The notes under the pieces: model-generated
Databases searched by the model: none
Told to the model about the DNA's origin: nothing
The model's input: only the letters and a program-made list of their open reading frames with translations
Program-made: the position numbers and the translations under genes
Shown here: piece after piece, positions 27,793 to 38,436 of the stretch
Position numbering within the stretch: the first letter of the stretch is position 1
How the letters are laid out: each line of letters starts with the position of its first letter
Assembly: GCF_021740465.1 (NCBI RefSeq)
Contig: NZ_JAIOZR010000015.1
Span: forward strand, 1 to 51,399
Length of the DNA: 51,399 nucleotides
Source: Chlorobium sp.
Lineage (GTDB): Bacteria; Bacteroidota; Chlorobiia; Chlorobiales; Chlorobiaceae
Direction: 5' to 3'

Positions 27793-28464
27793 ATGCGCAT
27801 TCACGATCTCGACCCAGAAAGCCGGCCAAGGGAAAGATTTCTCCGGTACGGGGCATCGTCGCTCAATCCTTCTGAACTGCTGGCGATCATCCTGCGATCC
27901 GGTTCGAAAAATCTCAACATCATTGATACCTGCAATGAACTCATCGCCGTTTACGGCCTTGAACAGCTTGCCGATGCGCCCCTCTCGGATCTCCAGAAAA
28001 TCAGGGGTATCGGTCAGGCAAAAGCCATGCAGATCGCAGCGATATTCGAACTCAACAAGCGGGTTCATTTCAGGAAAAACAGCAACAGAAAGATTCTGTC
28101 CGCAAAAGATGTTTTTGAATATATGGCCGGACGAATTCCCGACGAGACAAAAGAGCACCTATTCGTCCTGCACCTCAACACAAAAAACCGGGTCATCCGG
28201 CACGAGATCGTCTCTGTAGGCACCCTGAACGCATCCCTTATCCACCCCAGGGAGGTATTCAAATCCGCCATCAGGGAGAGCGCTCACGCCATCATTCTCG
28301 TGCATAACCATCCATCCGGCGATGTGGAACCAAGCAACGCCGACCGGCAGGTCACGGGCATTCTCAAACAGGCCGGTGCCATTCTGCAGATAGAGCTGCT
28401 CGACCATGTCGTTGTGGGAAAAGAGAACTGGTTCAGTTTCAGGGAGCACGGCTTGCTGAGCTGA
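27793..28464 (+). CDS. radC: RadC family JAB1/MPN-domain protein
   Basis: The 223-residue protein has an N-terminal helix-hairpin-helix region ([18 protein letters not shown]) and a C-terminal JAMM metalloprotease-like domain with the metal motif [14 protein letters not shown]. The family was named for DNA repair, but its molecular function is unsettled. It is monocistronic, 168 bases after cydB. The 266 bases after it hold only the cold-shock terminator on the other strand. Confidence 0.93.
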   Translation: MRIHDLDPESRPRERFLRYGASSLNPSELLAIILRSGSKNLNIIDTCNELIAVYGLEQLADAPLSDLQKIRGIGQAKAMQIAAIFELNKRVHFRKNSNRKILSAKDVFEYMAGRIPDETKEHLFVLHLNTKNRVIRHEIVSVGTLNASLIHPREVFKSAIRESAHAIILVHNHPSGDVEPSNADRQVTGILKQAGAILQIELLDHVVVGKENWFSFREHGLLS

Positions 28465-28683
28465 GAAAAACGCAGCTGTTTCCGGCAAGAGGGATCTTCT
28501 GACACCGGCAAGTCGCGAAAATTGGCGGGAGAATTCAAAAAACAGCGGTGCTACATCACTCAGCAGGAGCGAACGAAATAATGCCGGCATTATTCACCGC
28601 AACCAACGGATGAAAAAACCAGAGCCAAGGCTCTGCAGCTGCATGAAAACAGCCGGAACCGGTCAGGTGAAAAAAGAATCGGT

Positions 28684-28723
28684 AAAAACAAAACCCGGCA
28701 GCGGAGGAGAGTCACTGCCCGGC
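28684..28723 (-). terminator. terminator of the cold-shock gene
   Basis: On the minus strand a GC-rich hairpin (arms near 28714-28723 and 28694-28703, one bulged G and one G-U pair) is followed by a T-tract broken by one G (28693-28684). It begins 8 bases beyond the stop codon. Confidence 0.65.
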
Positions 28724-28730
28724 CTGCTGA

Positions 28731-29000
28731 TCAGGAAACGGTTTCAAACGGCAGCTGACTGCCCGATTGAGTTGCCTCCTCTTCAGTCTTTACTCCAAGT
28801 TCCCGGACATTTTTAGCCTGATAGCCTTTCTGGGTTTTTTCAAGCTCAAACTCAACCTCGGCATCCTGATTCAACACCTTGAAGGTCTGTTCGGAAACAA
28901 TAGCGGAAAAATGCACAAAAACATCTTCCCCACCATTCGGATTCAAAATAAATCCGTACCCTTTTTTACCGTCAAACCATTTAACCTTACTTCTTTCCAT
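28731..29000 (-). CDS. cold-shock domain protein
   Basis: An 89-residue protein whose first 67 residues form a cold-shock domain ([14 protein letters not shown] with RNP1, DVFVHFS with RNP2), a single-strand nucleic acid binding OB fold acting as an RNA chaperone. A Glu/Ser/Gln-rich tail of about 20 residues extends past the usual end. The 5' flank (29001-29209) is AT-rich and shared with the divergent reductase gene; cold-shock genes often have long leaders. Confidence 0.93.
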   Translation of the reverse strand: MERSKVKWFDGKKGYGFILNPNGGEDVFVHFSAIVSEQTFKVLNQDAEVEFELEKTQKGYQAKNVRELGVKTEEEATQSGSQLPFETVS

Positions 29001-29209
29001 GATAAATTCGGGGCTTTACCATTTACTGTTCAGCAATTGATAATTGCTGCTTGTTTATGGTGTAATATAGGCATTTCCCCTCCTTTTATGCTCTTTTATT
29101 TCACTTTTCGGGACAATAACACTTATATAACGCATCATTATAAGTCAAAGAAACAAAAAAAACCTTTCTTCCGTTACTCTGAACATTGCAAAGAATCAGG
29201 ACAAAAATA

Positions 29210-29941
29210 ATGAGACATATCATCCTTATCACCGGTGCCGGCAAAGGAATCGGGAAAGCAATCGCCCTCGAATTCGCCAGGCACACAATCATAAACCCGG
29301 CATTCAGGCCGGTACTGGTACTGTCCTCGCGTACCCCCGCCGACCTGGAAACCGCCGCTGCGGAATGCCGAACCCTTGGTGCGGAAGCAATAGTTATACA
29401 GGCTGACATTTCGAACGCTGCTCAGGCGACAGGTCTTGCCGAAACCGTAATCGGGCGATATGGCCGAATCGACTGCCTTATCAACAATGCCGGAGTCGGA
29501 CGCTTCAGGCCACTTTGCGAGCTTACCGAAGAGGACTTCGACTACACCATTGCAACCAATCTGAAAGGCACCTTTTTTCTCACCCAGAAGCTTTTCCCTG
29601 TAATGGAAAAGCAAAGAAAAGGGCATATTTTTTTCATCACCTCCATCGCCGCCGAAAAAGCCTTTAAAACCTCTTCCATTTACAGCATGACGAAATTCGC
29701 CCAAAAAGGGCTTGCCGAAGCACTCCGACTCTATGCCAAAGAGTGCAACGTGCGTATCACCAACATCATGCCTGGAGCGGTACATACGCCGATGTGGGGA
29801 GATGTCCCCGATGGAATGAAAGCCTTGATGATGATGCCTGAAGACATTGCTGAAACGGTTGCCTGCGCCTATTTCCTTCCGGAAAGAGCATCGGTGGAGG
29901 AACTGGTTATCCGCCCGATCGGTGGAGATATCAACGAATGA
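29210..29941 (+). CDS. sepiapterin reductase-like short-chain dehydrogenase
   Basis: This 243-residue Rossmann SDR has TGAGKGIG (NADPH binding), NNAGVG, catalytic Ser (FITSIAAEKA), YSMTK (Tyr/Lys) and PGAVHTPMWG. From memory the sequence is very close to the structurally known Chlorobium tepidum sepiapterin reductase (GAGKGIG-AIALEFAR, EEDFDY, NLKGTFFLTQ, LMMMPEDIA), which makes L-threo-tetrahydrobiopterin, precursor of the pterin glycoside of green sulfur bacteria. The start at 29210 is the family N-terminus. Another SDR function is less likely. Confidence 0.82.
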   Translation: MRHIILITGAGKGIGKAIALEFARHTIINPAFRPVLVLSSRTPADLETAAAECRTLGAEAIVIQADISNAAQATGLAETVIGRYGRIDCLINNAGVGRFRPLCELTEEDFDYTIATNLKGTFFLTQKLFPVMEKQRKGHIFFITSIAAEKAFKTSSIYSMTKFAQKGLAEALRLYAKECNVRITNIMPGAVHTPMWGDVPDGMKALMMMPEDIAETVACAYFLPERASVEELVIRPIGGDINE

Positions 29942-30014
29942 AACAAGGGGGGCACCTCTAAGGTATTGCCTTGAGCGGTTTGAATACAGGTCGAACGGGG
30001 CCAGAGAGACCGAA

Positions 30015-30032
30015 ATTCCGATAAATCGGAAT
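30015..30032. repeat. perfect inverted repeat (operator-like)
   Basis: ATTCCGAT (30015-30022) and ATCGGAAT (30025-30032) separated by AA: an 18-bp palindrome in the 249-bp gap between the reductase and yqeY. No T-run follows. It could be a protein-binding site or an mRNA hairpin. Confidence 0.6.
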
Positions 30033-30190
30033 GAGGATTTCAATCCCTATTCATCGGGAACAAAAAATCAATCGAATCACGGAACAAATAAATAGAGGTA
30101 CCCAAAGAAAAAGCAGTTGTGGGAAAGCAGCTGTTTTTGCCTTATTTTCCGATACTTCTTCGCAAACACACTATCGTATCGAGCCGACTT

Positions 30191-30649
30191 ATGAGTCTAA
30201 AAGAAAAAATAGATGCGGACCTTAAGGAGTCCCTGAAAAGCGGAAAAAAAGACCGCCTCAACGCCATCCGCTCCATTCGTGCAGCCCTGCTTGAAAAAGA
30301 GGTTTCCATCCGGGTAGGAGGCACAGCCTCGCTCTCCGAAGAACAGGAAACAGAAGTGCTGGTCAGCCTGGCAAAAAAACGCCGTGACGCCATCGAGCAG
30401 TTTACCGCCGGGAACCGGCCGGATCTTGCCGAAACGGAACAGTCGGAACTCCTCGTTATCGAGGAGTACCTGCCCGAACCGGTCTCCGAAGGGGAGATCA
30501 CGGCTACCGTTCAGGCTATAATAGCCAGAACCGGAGCATCCTCCATGAAAGACATGGGCCGGGTTATGGGCGAAGCCATGAAAGCCCTCAAAGGAAAAGC
30601 CGACGGCAACAAAGTTCAGCAGGTCGTCAAATCGCTGCTTCCGGCATAA
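30191..30649 (+). CDS. GatB/YqeY domain protein
   Basis: This 152-residue protein matches the YqeY family throughout (N-terminal LKEKIDADLKESLKSGKKDRLNAIR; C-terminal SMKDMGRVMGEAM). The fold is shared with the tRNA-binding tail of GatB, but free-standing YqeY has no settled function. The ATG at 30191 gives the family N-terminus; the upstream open stretch is discarded. serS follows 24 bases later. Confidence 0.9.
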   Translation: MSLKEKIDADLKESLKSGKKDRLNAIRSIRAALLEKEVSIRVGGTASLSEEQETEVLVSLAKKRRDAIEQFTAGNRPDLAETEQSELLVIEEYLPEPVSEGEITATVQAIIARTGASSMKDMGRVMGEAMKALKGKADGNKVQQVVKSLLPA

Positions 30650-30673
30650 CCCGTTTTTACACCAACAACCACT

Positions 30674-31957
30674 ATGCTTGATATCAATTACATCCGCCAG
30701 AGTCCCGATGACATCGTGGCCATGCTCAGGGCACGCCAGCTCGAAAGCGATATACCAAGGATTGCCGAGCTGCTCGATCTTGACCGGCAGCGCCGTGAAC
30801 TGGTCCAGCAGGCCGACGATATGAAAGCCCTTCGCAACAGGGTTTCCCGGGAGGTCGCCGATATGAAAAAATCCGGCAGCGGACCGGCGGACGAGCTTAT
30901 CGGAAAAATGAAATCGGTCGCCGAAAACATTTCGGCATGCGACAACTCGCTGAAACACATCGAGACCGCCATGGAGGATATTCTGCTCGCTCTTCCCAAC
31001 AGACTGCACCTTTCGGTACCTGAAGGCAGGAACGCGGAACAGAACCTCGTCTGCAAGACTCCCGTGGCATTCGACTACCAGCTCGATTTCGCCCTGAAAA
31101 ACCACCTCGAACTTGGAAAATCGCTCGGCATCCTCGATTTCGAACGTGGGGCAAAGGTAGGCGGCGCAGGGTTCCCTGTCTATACCGGCAAGGGGGCCCG
31201 GCTGGAACGCTCGCTCATCAACTTCATGCTCGATACCCATACATCACGTCACGGATATACAGAAATCTTTCCGCCTTTTCTGGTCAACCGCGAATCGCTC
31301 AGGGGAACCGGACAGTGGCCGAAATTCGCCGATCAGGTCTATACCATAGAAGAAGACGGGCTATTCGCCATTCCGACCGCGGAGGTACCGGTAACCAACC
31401 TGCACCGAGGCGAAATGCTTGAAGGTGCAGACCTGCCGATAGCATATGCCGCCTACTCGGCATGTTTCAGAAGGGAAGCGGGAAGCTACGGAAAAGACAC
31501 CAGGGGATTTCTGAGGGTTCACCAGTTCAACAAGGTTGAAATGGTCCGCTTCACCCGTCCGGAAGCATCCTATGAGGAGCTTGAAACAATACTCGGACAT
31601 GCGGAAGCGATCCTGCAGGCACTCAGGATTCCCTACCGGGTACTGCTGCTCTGTAGCGGCGATATCAGCGCCAACGCCTCGAAATGCTACGACATAGAAG
31701 TCTGGTCGCCGGCCGAAAACAAATATCTGGAAGCGTCGAGCTGTTCCAACTTCGAGGACTACCAGGCACGGCGCATGAACATCCGCTACCGTCCGGAAGG
31801 CAAGGCAAAGCCGGAATTCGTGCATACCCTCAACGGCTCGGGACTTGCAACCTCACGCCTCATGGTGTCGCTTCTCGAACACAACCAGACCGCTGCCGGC
31901 TCGGTTGTCGTTCCCGAAGTGCTCCGGCCTTACACCGGATTCGACATCATCGACTGA
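30674..31957 (+). CDS. serS: seryl-tRNA synthetase
   Basis: This class II synthetase charges tRNA-Ser. The 427-residue protein has an N-terminal coiled-coil arm (about residues 30-105), then motif 2 ([21 protein letters not shown]) and motif 3 ([19 protein letters not shown]). Length is normal. A strong bidirectional terminator follows at 31998. Confidence 0.97.
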   Translation: MLDINYIRQSPDDIVAMLRARQLESDIPRIAELLDLDRQRRELVQQADDMKALRNRVSREVADMKKSGSGPADELIGKMKSVAENISACDNSLKHIETAMEDILLALPNRLHLSVPEGRNAEQNLVCKTPVAFDYQLDFALKNHLELGKSLGILDFERGAKVGGAGFPVYTGKGARLERSLINFMLDTHTSRHGYTEIFPPFLVNRESLRGTGQWPKFADQVYTIEEDGLFAIPTAEVPVTNLHRGEMLEGADLPIAYAAYSACFRREAGSYGKDTRGFLRVHQFNKVEMVRFTRPEASYEELETILGHAEAILQALRIPYRVLLLCSGDISANASKCYDIEVWSPAENKYLEASSCSNFEDYQARRMNIRYRPEGKAKPEFVHTLNGSGLATSRLMVSLLEHNQTAAGSVVVPEVLRPYTGFDIID

Positions 31958-31997
31958 TCTCGAACACCCGCCTGCGGAATCGACCGGATCGCAGAAC

Positions 31998-32032
31998 AAA
32001 AAGAGATGCCCGAATAAAAGGCATCTCTTTTT
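31998..32032. terminator. bidirectional terminator between serS and metX
   Basis: Perfect 13-bp inverted repeat: AAAAAGAGATGCC (31998-32010) / GGCATCTCTTTTT (32020-32032), loop of 9. Both strands give a GC core followed by T5, so it can end serS (plus) and metY-metX (minus). Confidence 0.92.
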
Positions 32033-32065
32033 ACCTGTCGTGAGCGATTCGCACACAAGCCCCCT

Positions 32066-33145
32066 TCAGGCCGCGCTATGCGCCTCCTGCAGAGCCCTCT
32101 CGTTCTTGAACTCGACAACCATTCGGCTGACCTTTTCGATATCGATGAGAAAAGCGTCGTGACCGTACGGTTCGTCGAGGTAAATAACCCGCGACTTCGG
32201 CATGAGACGTCCGAGCTCTTCCTGCTCCTCTTTCGGATAGAGCACGTCACTTATAATGGAGAGAATTTCCACCGGTATCTGCAGCGAACGCAGAACCACT
32301 TCGTAAGGACCTCTGCCCCTCGACAGGTCGTGCATGTCCATGGCTTTCGTCAGCGTCACGTAGGTGTTGGCGTCGAACCGTTCGACCAGTTTGCGTCCCT
32401 GATAGCGCAGATAGCTTTCCACGCTGAACAGACCGTCCTCCTGAATGTCTCGCCCGAAACGCGACTGAAAGTTCTCGAAACTGCGGTAGCTGCACATGGC
32501 CATCATCCGTGCCGCCCCGAGCCCGGATGCGGGTGGCGCATCAGGCTCGTACCAGCCGCCGTTCCAGTCGCGGTCGGCATAGATCGCCTGCCTCTGTGCC
32601 TCGCTCTGGGCGATGCACCAGGAAGAGTGCCTGCCGGAAACACCCATCGGCATGAGTGCCTGAACCATTTCAGGATAGAGAAATCCCCATTCGAGCACCT
32701 GCATACCGCCAAGTGAAGCACCGACCACGAGCCGGATCCGTTCGATCCCGAGCCCGGAAAGCAACCGATGCTGGGCATGCACCATGTCACGAACGGTAAT
32801 CGCCGGGAAATCGGGTCCGTAATGGCGTCCAGTCAGAGGATTGGGCGACAACGGGCCGGTTGTGCCGTAACAGCTTCCAAGCACATTGCTGCAGATGATG
32901 AAATCCTTTCGCTCGTCGAATGCGCCCCCTTCGGTGAACATGCCATCCCACCATGCATCGGCATCGGCCGAACCCGTCAGGGCGTGACAGATAAGAATGA
33001 CATTGTTTTTCTGTGTGTTAAGCGTTCCCCATGTCCTGTAGGCGATGCGCAACCCCGAGAGAAGGCCACCGAGTTCGGTTGCAAACGGATCCTGCGATTC
33101 AAAATAGCGTGTCTCTTCTGAAATGAGCTCCCTGTAATCCCTCAT
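32066..33145 (-). CDS. metX: homoserine O-acetyltransferase
   Basis: It acetylates homoserine with acetyl-CoA, the first committed step of direct-sulfhydrylation methionine synthesis. This alpha/beta hydrolase of 359 residues has the nucleophile elbow GASLGGMQ (Ser), ICHALTGSADAD, and catalytic His in YGHDAF. It lies 5 bases after metY in one transcript with a SAM-I riboswitch at its head. Confidence 0.95.
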   Translation of the reverse strand: MRDYRELISEETRYFESQDPFATELGGLLSGLRIAYRTWGTLNTQKNNVILICHALTGSADADAWWDGMFTEGGAFDERKDFIICSNVLGSCYGTTGPLSPNPLTGRHYGPDFPAITVRDMVHAQHRLLSGLGIERIRLVVGASLGGMQVLEWGFLYPEMVQALMPMGVSGRHSSWCIAQSEAQRQAIYADRDWNGGWYEPDAPPASGLGAARMMAMCSYRSFENFQSRFGRDIQEDGLFSVESYLRYQGRKLVERFDANTYVTLTKAMDMHDLSRGRGPYEVVLRSLQIPVEILSIISDVLYPKEEQEELGRLMPKSRVIYLDEPYGHDAFLIDIEKVSRMVVEFKNERALQEAHSAA

Positions 33146-33150
33146 CGGTA

Positions 33151-34521
<1,371 letters not shown>

Positions 34522-34559
34522 TCAGAAGAGAGGTATGAACGTGCAGAATGGCAGACATA

Positions 34560-34667
34560 CCATCATCTCTCCCGGTTCAAAGTCCGGGATGGAATTGGCA
34601 CCAATCACTTGCTGTGACGGTTGCCAAGGCTTCTCAGGGCCAGTCCCTCCACCTTTCTCGATGATAG
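34560..34667 (-). ncRNA. SAM-I (S-box) riboswitch
   Basis: Read on the minus strand, the conserved S-box elements follow in order: GGTGGAGGGACTGGCCC, TGAGAAGCC, GGCAACC, GGTGCCAATTCC, then a hairpin (TCCCGGACTTTGAACCGGGA). P1 is closed by CTATCATC (34667-34660) with GATGATGG (34567-34560), 8 bp. Binding S-adenosylmethionine would switch off metY-metX. Below it (34530-34470) only a weak bulged hairpin is visible as a possible terminator. Confidence 0.93.
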
Positions 34668-34764
34668 CGTTAAATGCTACAAAGAACATTTTAAATAATT
34701 GTAATCAATCTACAACAGCAATCGTTATTTTACAAATTGCATCATTAAAAGAGGTAACCCACAC

Positions 34765-36102
34765 ATGACATCAAGAGAACTTGCGCTGAAAGTCCTGCAG
34801 AACGTTGAACAGGGAGAAAAAAAATCAGGAACCATCCTGCACGAGCTTCTCGATAACTCGTCACTCTGCCGAAGCGACCGCGCCCTGGCCACTGAGCTTG
34901 TCAACGGCGTGCTCCGCCGCCGCATGACGCTCGACGCCGTCATCGGAAGGTTCTACCATCACCGGTACGAAAAAACCGCCCCGGTGCTGAAAAACATACT
35001 GCGGATCGCTGCCTACCAGCTTATCTACCTCAACCGTATACCGCAATGGGCCGCAGTCAGCGAATCCGTTGTACTTGCGCGAAAATACAAGGGTGAACGG
35101 ATGGCCAGACTCGCCAACGCGGTTCTGCGGAACATCACCCCGGAGAGTGCGGCACCGGAAAATTTTCCTGGCGACGCAACCGGAACCGGTCGTATGGCCG
35201 TTATCGCCTCGCACCCCGAATGGATGCTTGAACGATGGATTGCCCGCTACGGAAAAAAGCGTACCGAAGTGATTGTCGACTACAACAACCGCACCCCGCT
35301 TACCGGCTTCAGAATCAACGCCCTTAAATGCGACCCGAAAAAGTTTTATGCGGAACACGGCTCCGGAGAAGCCCTGCCGGTAATCCGTACCGGTCTGGAT
35401 AACTTCTTTCTTTCAGCCGACTTCTCCTGCTTCGAAGCGGCAATCAAGCAGGGCCTGCTCACCGTACAGAACCCTACACAGGGTCTGGTCTGCCTCCTCT
35501 GCAACCCTGCCGCCGGCAGCACGGTACTCGATCTTTGCGCCGCTCCGGGGGGCAAGTCCACCTTTCTGGGCGAACTGATGCAGAACCGCGGCAGCATCAC
35601 TGCCGTAGACCTTTACAGCCGAAAGCTGCAGAAACTTACCGGACACTCGGGCGAGCTCGGCATCACCGTCATCGCTGCAGTCGCTGCAGACGCACGTTCG
35701 TTCCAGCCGGAAACGCCGCCGGAAAGCATTCTGCTCGATGCCCCCTGCAGCGGTACCGGGGTGCTTGCAAGACGAGCCGAACTGCGCTGGAAACTCACGC
35801 CGCAGATGATTGCCGAACTCGTCGCACTGCAGGCTGAACTGCTCGATCATGCCGCATCGCTGCTCGCCGAAAACGGCATACTCATCTATGCGACCTGCTC
35901 CATCGAACCCGAAGAGAACGAACTGCAGATCGAGGCATTCCTCGGACGTCACCCGGAATTCAGACGTGAATCCTCCGGCGGCGCTCTTCCTGAACCATTC
36001 GCATCGGAAGCCTCAGGGAACGGAAGCATCCTTACGCTGCCGGGCCAAAAGGAAGGCTTCGACGGAGGATTCGCACAGCGGATGAAAAAGATATCCTCCT
36101 GA
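34765..36102 (+). CDS. rsmB: 16S rRNA m5C methyltransferase RsmB
   Basis: The 445-residue protein has an N-terminal NusB-like RNA-binding domain (about 1-140) and a C-terminal Rossmann methyltransferase: SAM-binding DLCAAPGGKSTF, catalytic DAPCSGTGV and second Cys in YATCSIEPEENE. This domain order marks RsmB/Sun, which methylates 16S rRNA C967. It is divergent from metY, sharing the 97-bp region upstream of the riboswitch, and is 2 bases before xerD. Confidence 0.95.
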   Translation: MTSRELALKVLQNVEQGEKKSGTILHELLDNSSLCRSDRALATELVNGVLRRRMTLDAVIGRFYHHRYEKTAPVLKNILRIAAYQLIYLNRIPQWAAVSESVVLARKYKGERMARLANAVLRNITPESAAPENFPGDATGTGRMAVIASHPEWMLERWIARYGKKRTEVIVDYNNRTPLTGFRINALKCDPKKFYAEHGSGEALPVIRTGLDNFFLSADFSCFEAAIKQGLLTVQNPTQGLVCLLCNPAAGSTVLDLCAAPGGKSTFLGELMQNRGSITAVDLYSRKLQKLTGHSGELGITVIAAVAADARSFQPETPPESILLDAPCSGTGVLARRAELRWKLTPQMIAELVALQAELLDHAASLLAENGILIYATCSIEPEENELQIEAFLGRHPEFRRESSGGALPEPFASEASGNGSILTLPGQKEGFDGGFAQRMKKISS

Positions 36103-36104
36103 GC

Positions 36105-37019
36105 ATGCACGACCTCAAGGCGCCCTATAGCATCCTGCTCGAAAGCTTTCTCAACCATCTCTCCGTCGAGCGAAACTTCTCGGTCAATACCAGGGAGTCC
36201 TACCGGAACGACCTCTCACGGTACCTGCTCTTCATGCAGGACGAAAACAGGGCTCCCGGCTGCATTGAAACCGGCGATATCCGCCGGTTCATTTCGGAAC
36301 TGCACGGAACCGGGCTTGAAGCCAGCACCCTCGGCAGAAACATTTCGGCTATCCGATCGCTGCACAAATTCCTTCTTGCTGAACGAAACCTCGACACCAA
36401 TCCGGCCGAAACCATCCAGCAACCGAAACAGGCAAAAAACCTGCCGAACGTGCTCAGCCTCCACGAGGTGATGCAATTGCTCGACTCGCCGCTTCAGGAG
36501 CAGCCTCCCGGAAAATTCCTGCTGCGCGACAAGGCAATTCTTGAATTCCTCTACGCAACCGGAGTAAGGGTGAGCGAACTGGTAAATCTGCAGCAGCAGA
36601 ACCTTTATTTCGAGGCCGGCTTCGTACGCATATTCGGCAAGGGATCGAAGGAGCGACTGGTGCCGGTAGGGGAAGCGGCAATAGAGTGGATAACCCGCTA
36701 CAGAAACGAACTGCGGATAGGGTTGGTCGCGGCGGAGTCGCACGACGTCCTGTTCCTGAACGCAAGGGGGAAAAAGCTCTCAAGGATGGCGATCTATCTG
36801 ATCGTCAAAAAAAACGCCCGGCTTGCCGGAATCCGGAAAGATATCAGCCCCCACACTCTCCGCCACACCTTCGCAACCCACCTTCTCGAAGGAGGAGCCG
36901 ACCTGCGCGCCGTACAGGAAATGCTGGGCCACAGCTCCATCCTTGCAACCCAGATCTATACCCATATCGACCGTTCGTTCATAAGGGAAGTACACAAAAC
37001 CTTCCACCCGAGAGGATAG
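36105..37019 (+). CDS. xerD: tyrosine recombinase XerD
   Basis: This 304-residue recombinase resolves chromosome dimers at dif with XerC. All catalytic residues are present: R155 (GVRVSELV), K179, H250 and R253 (SPHTLRHTFATHL), H276 (LGHSS) and nucleophile Y285 (IYTHID). The N-terminal SAM-like DNA-binding domain covers about residues 5-95. XerC is closely similar, so the C/D assignment is probable only. It shares a transcript with rsmB. Confidence 0.9.
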   Translation: MHDLKAPYSILLESFLNHLSVERNFSVNTRESYRNDLSRYLLFMQDENRAPGCIETGDIRRFISELHGTGLEASTLGRNISAIRSLHKFLLAERNLDTNPAETIQQPKQAKNLPNVLSLHEVMQLLDSPLQEQPPGKFLLRDKAILEFLYATGVRVSELVNLQQQNLYFEAGFVRIFGKGSKERLVPVGEAAIEWITRYRNELRIGLVAAESHDVLFLNARGKKLSRMAIYLIVKKNARLAGIRKDISPHTLRHTFATHLLEGGADLRAVQEMLGHSSILATQIYTHIDRSFIREVHKTFHPRG

Positions 37020-37032
37020 GGAAGGGGCTCTT

Positions 37033-37554
37033 TCAACGGACAGCGTGATTGCCGAGCCACGCTGCAGCCTGTGCATTGCCCAGAGCGGAGGCTCTCTGCA
37101 TATCGTCACAGGCGCCATTCCGGTCACCGAGCTCATTTTTAGCCAGACCGCGGGCATACCACGCCTTGTCGTACTTCCCCCGAATGGCAATAGCGCGATC
37201 GAAATCAGCGATGGCCTGCCGAAACTCCTTCAGGACGGCATAGACTGCTCCCCGGTGAAAAAACGCACGGGCGCAATCCTTTTTCAGTTCTATCGCAACG
37301 GTATAATCGGCAATGGCTTCAGGGTATTTGCGCTGTTCGAACTGAGCCTTGCCCCTTGCGTAATATGCCGGCTGATAACTTTGATCTTCAGCGACGGCAA
37401 GATTGAAGGCCGAGATCGCCTCCTCGAAACGGGCCTGCCGGTAGTACTCCTCGCCCTGCTTTACCAGTGCGGACGGAGAGCCCGCTTCAGCCGAAGCGGG
37501 AAAAAGAGCGGCTGCAAGCAAAAGCCAGAGAACAGGAAGAGCGAACGGGTTCAT
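37033..37554 (-). CDS. exported TPR protein
   Basis: From the ATG at 37554 the 173-residue product begins with a signal peptide (MNPFALPVLWLLLAAALFPASAEA) and then has four TPR units (YYRQARFEEAISAFNLAV to WYARGLAKNELGDRNGAC). It is thus a small periplasmic TPR protein of unknown partner. A longer frame to 37596 adds residues before the signal peptide and was set aside. It converges with xerD with a gap of 13 bases. Confidence 0.85.
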   Translation of the reverse strand: MNPFALPVLWLLLAAALFPASAEAGSPSALVKQGEEYYRQARFEEAISAFNLAVAEDQSYQPAYYARGKAQFEQRKYPEAIADYTVAIELKKDCARAFFHRGAVYAVLKEFRQAIADFDRAIAIRGKYDKAWYARGLAKNELGDRNGACDDMQRASALGNAQAAAWLGNHAVR

Positions 37555-37630
37555 ATAGCCTGAACTGTTAAAAAAATGAAGGGATAAGCCTTGCATCGAT
37601 TTTTCTTATATTGCAGCTGATAACCGTACC

Positions 37631-37706
37631 GAATGCGTAGCTCAGCCGGTAGAGCATCTGCCTTTTAAGCAGAGGGTCGCAGGTTCGAGTCCTGCCGCAT
37701 TCACCA
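37631..37706 (+). tRNA. tRNA-Lys (anticodon TTT), CCA encoded
   Basis: Cloverleaf is clear: acceptor GAATGCG/CGCATTC (37631-37637/37696-37702), D-arm with AGCTCAGCCGGTAGAGC, anticodon arm CTGCC-TTTTAA-GCAG with anticodon TTT, and the T-arm GGTTCGAGTCC. Discriminator A at 37703 is followed by genomic CCA (37704-37706). The antisense DUF2721 gene uses bases 37701-37703 as its stop codon. Confidence 0.97.
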
Positions 37707-38198
37707 TATCCCCTCTTTAGGCATTTTCGTCTCCATGATCACCCGCTTTCGGTTGTGACTTTCCCTCTCGATTTTCAGCGCCGCAAGGGTCAGATTCACG
37801 TCAAACAGAAAAAACACGAGCGAAAATGAAAGGCAGAGCATGCTTGCGATAAAAATGCCCGACATGATCAGCGGAATATCGAGACTGACCAGCACCGAAA
37901 GAAACAGCAGAATGATCAGCATCGAAGCGCCGAGACAGGTCAGGCAGGCCAGCAGGATCGCCACCCTGATATAACGCGCCCGCTTCCAGAGAATATCGAC
38001 CTCCTTGTTGATTCTCAGAATGTAGGACTCCGGCTCCGACTCCAGGTCGTCAAGCAGGGCTCTCGAGCGGTCGATAATGCGCCCGAGCCGGTTGGTCATG
38101 GTCAGCAGGAGAAGGCCGAGGCCTGAAACGAGAATCATCGGACCGATAGCGGTCTGCAGAATCGGAACAAGCTCCTGTACGGTAGTAATAGTCGTCAT
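37701..38198 (-). CDS. DUF2721 membrane protein
   Basis: The 165-residue protein has three likely helices (about 16-34, 77-100, 108-132) and the DUF2721 N-terminus (VPILQTAIGPMILVSGLGLLLLTMTNRLGRIIDRSR). Function is unknown. The ATG at 38198 gives the family start; 15 upstream codons are open. Its last codons and stop overlap the 3' end of the tRNA-Lys gene on the other strand. Confidence 0.88.
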   Translation of the reverse strand: MTTITTVQELVPILQTAIGPMILVSGLGLLLLTMTNRLGRIIDRSRALLDDLESEPESYILRINKEVDILWKRARYIRVAILLACLTCLGASMLIILLFLSVLVSLDIPLIMSGIFIASMLCLSFSLVFFLFDVNLTLAALKIERESHNRKRVIMETKMPKEGIW

Positions 38199-38340
38199 AT
38201 TTTTCCTTTTAAAAACATCATCTCTGTAAAATCCGGTAATCACCGAACCAGAGATAACACTTCCCCGGCTATAAACCTACAAAGGAAACCTCTATTTAAC
38301 AATTGTTCCGGGAGATGCTTCAGGGGCTCCGTAAGAGCTG

Positions 38341-38405
38341 CACTCCGGTGGTGCCATGCTGGAACCGGGAGATACGGGAATTCCGGACACCGCCGGAGCG
38401 GAGTG
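38341..38405. repeat. long imperfect inverted repeat / structured element
   Basis: Arms CACTCCG-GTGGTG (38341-38353) and CACCGC...CGGAGTG (38388-38393, 38399-38405) pair over 13 bp around a 5-base bulge, and GGAA/TTCC can form inside. It sits in the 238-bp gap between the beta-CASP gene and DUF2721; no T-run follows on either strand. It may be an mRNA structure or a dispersed palindromic repeat. Confidence 0.5.
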
Positions 38406-38436
38406 ATCGAACTGCGTACGGGCCGTCGGAGCAGTC

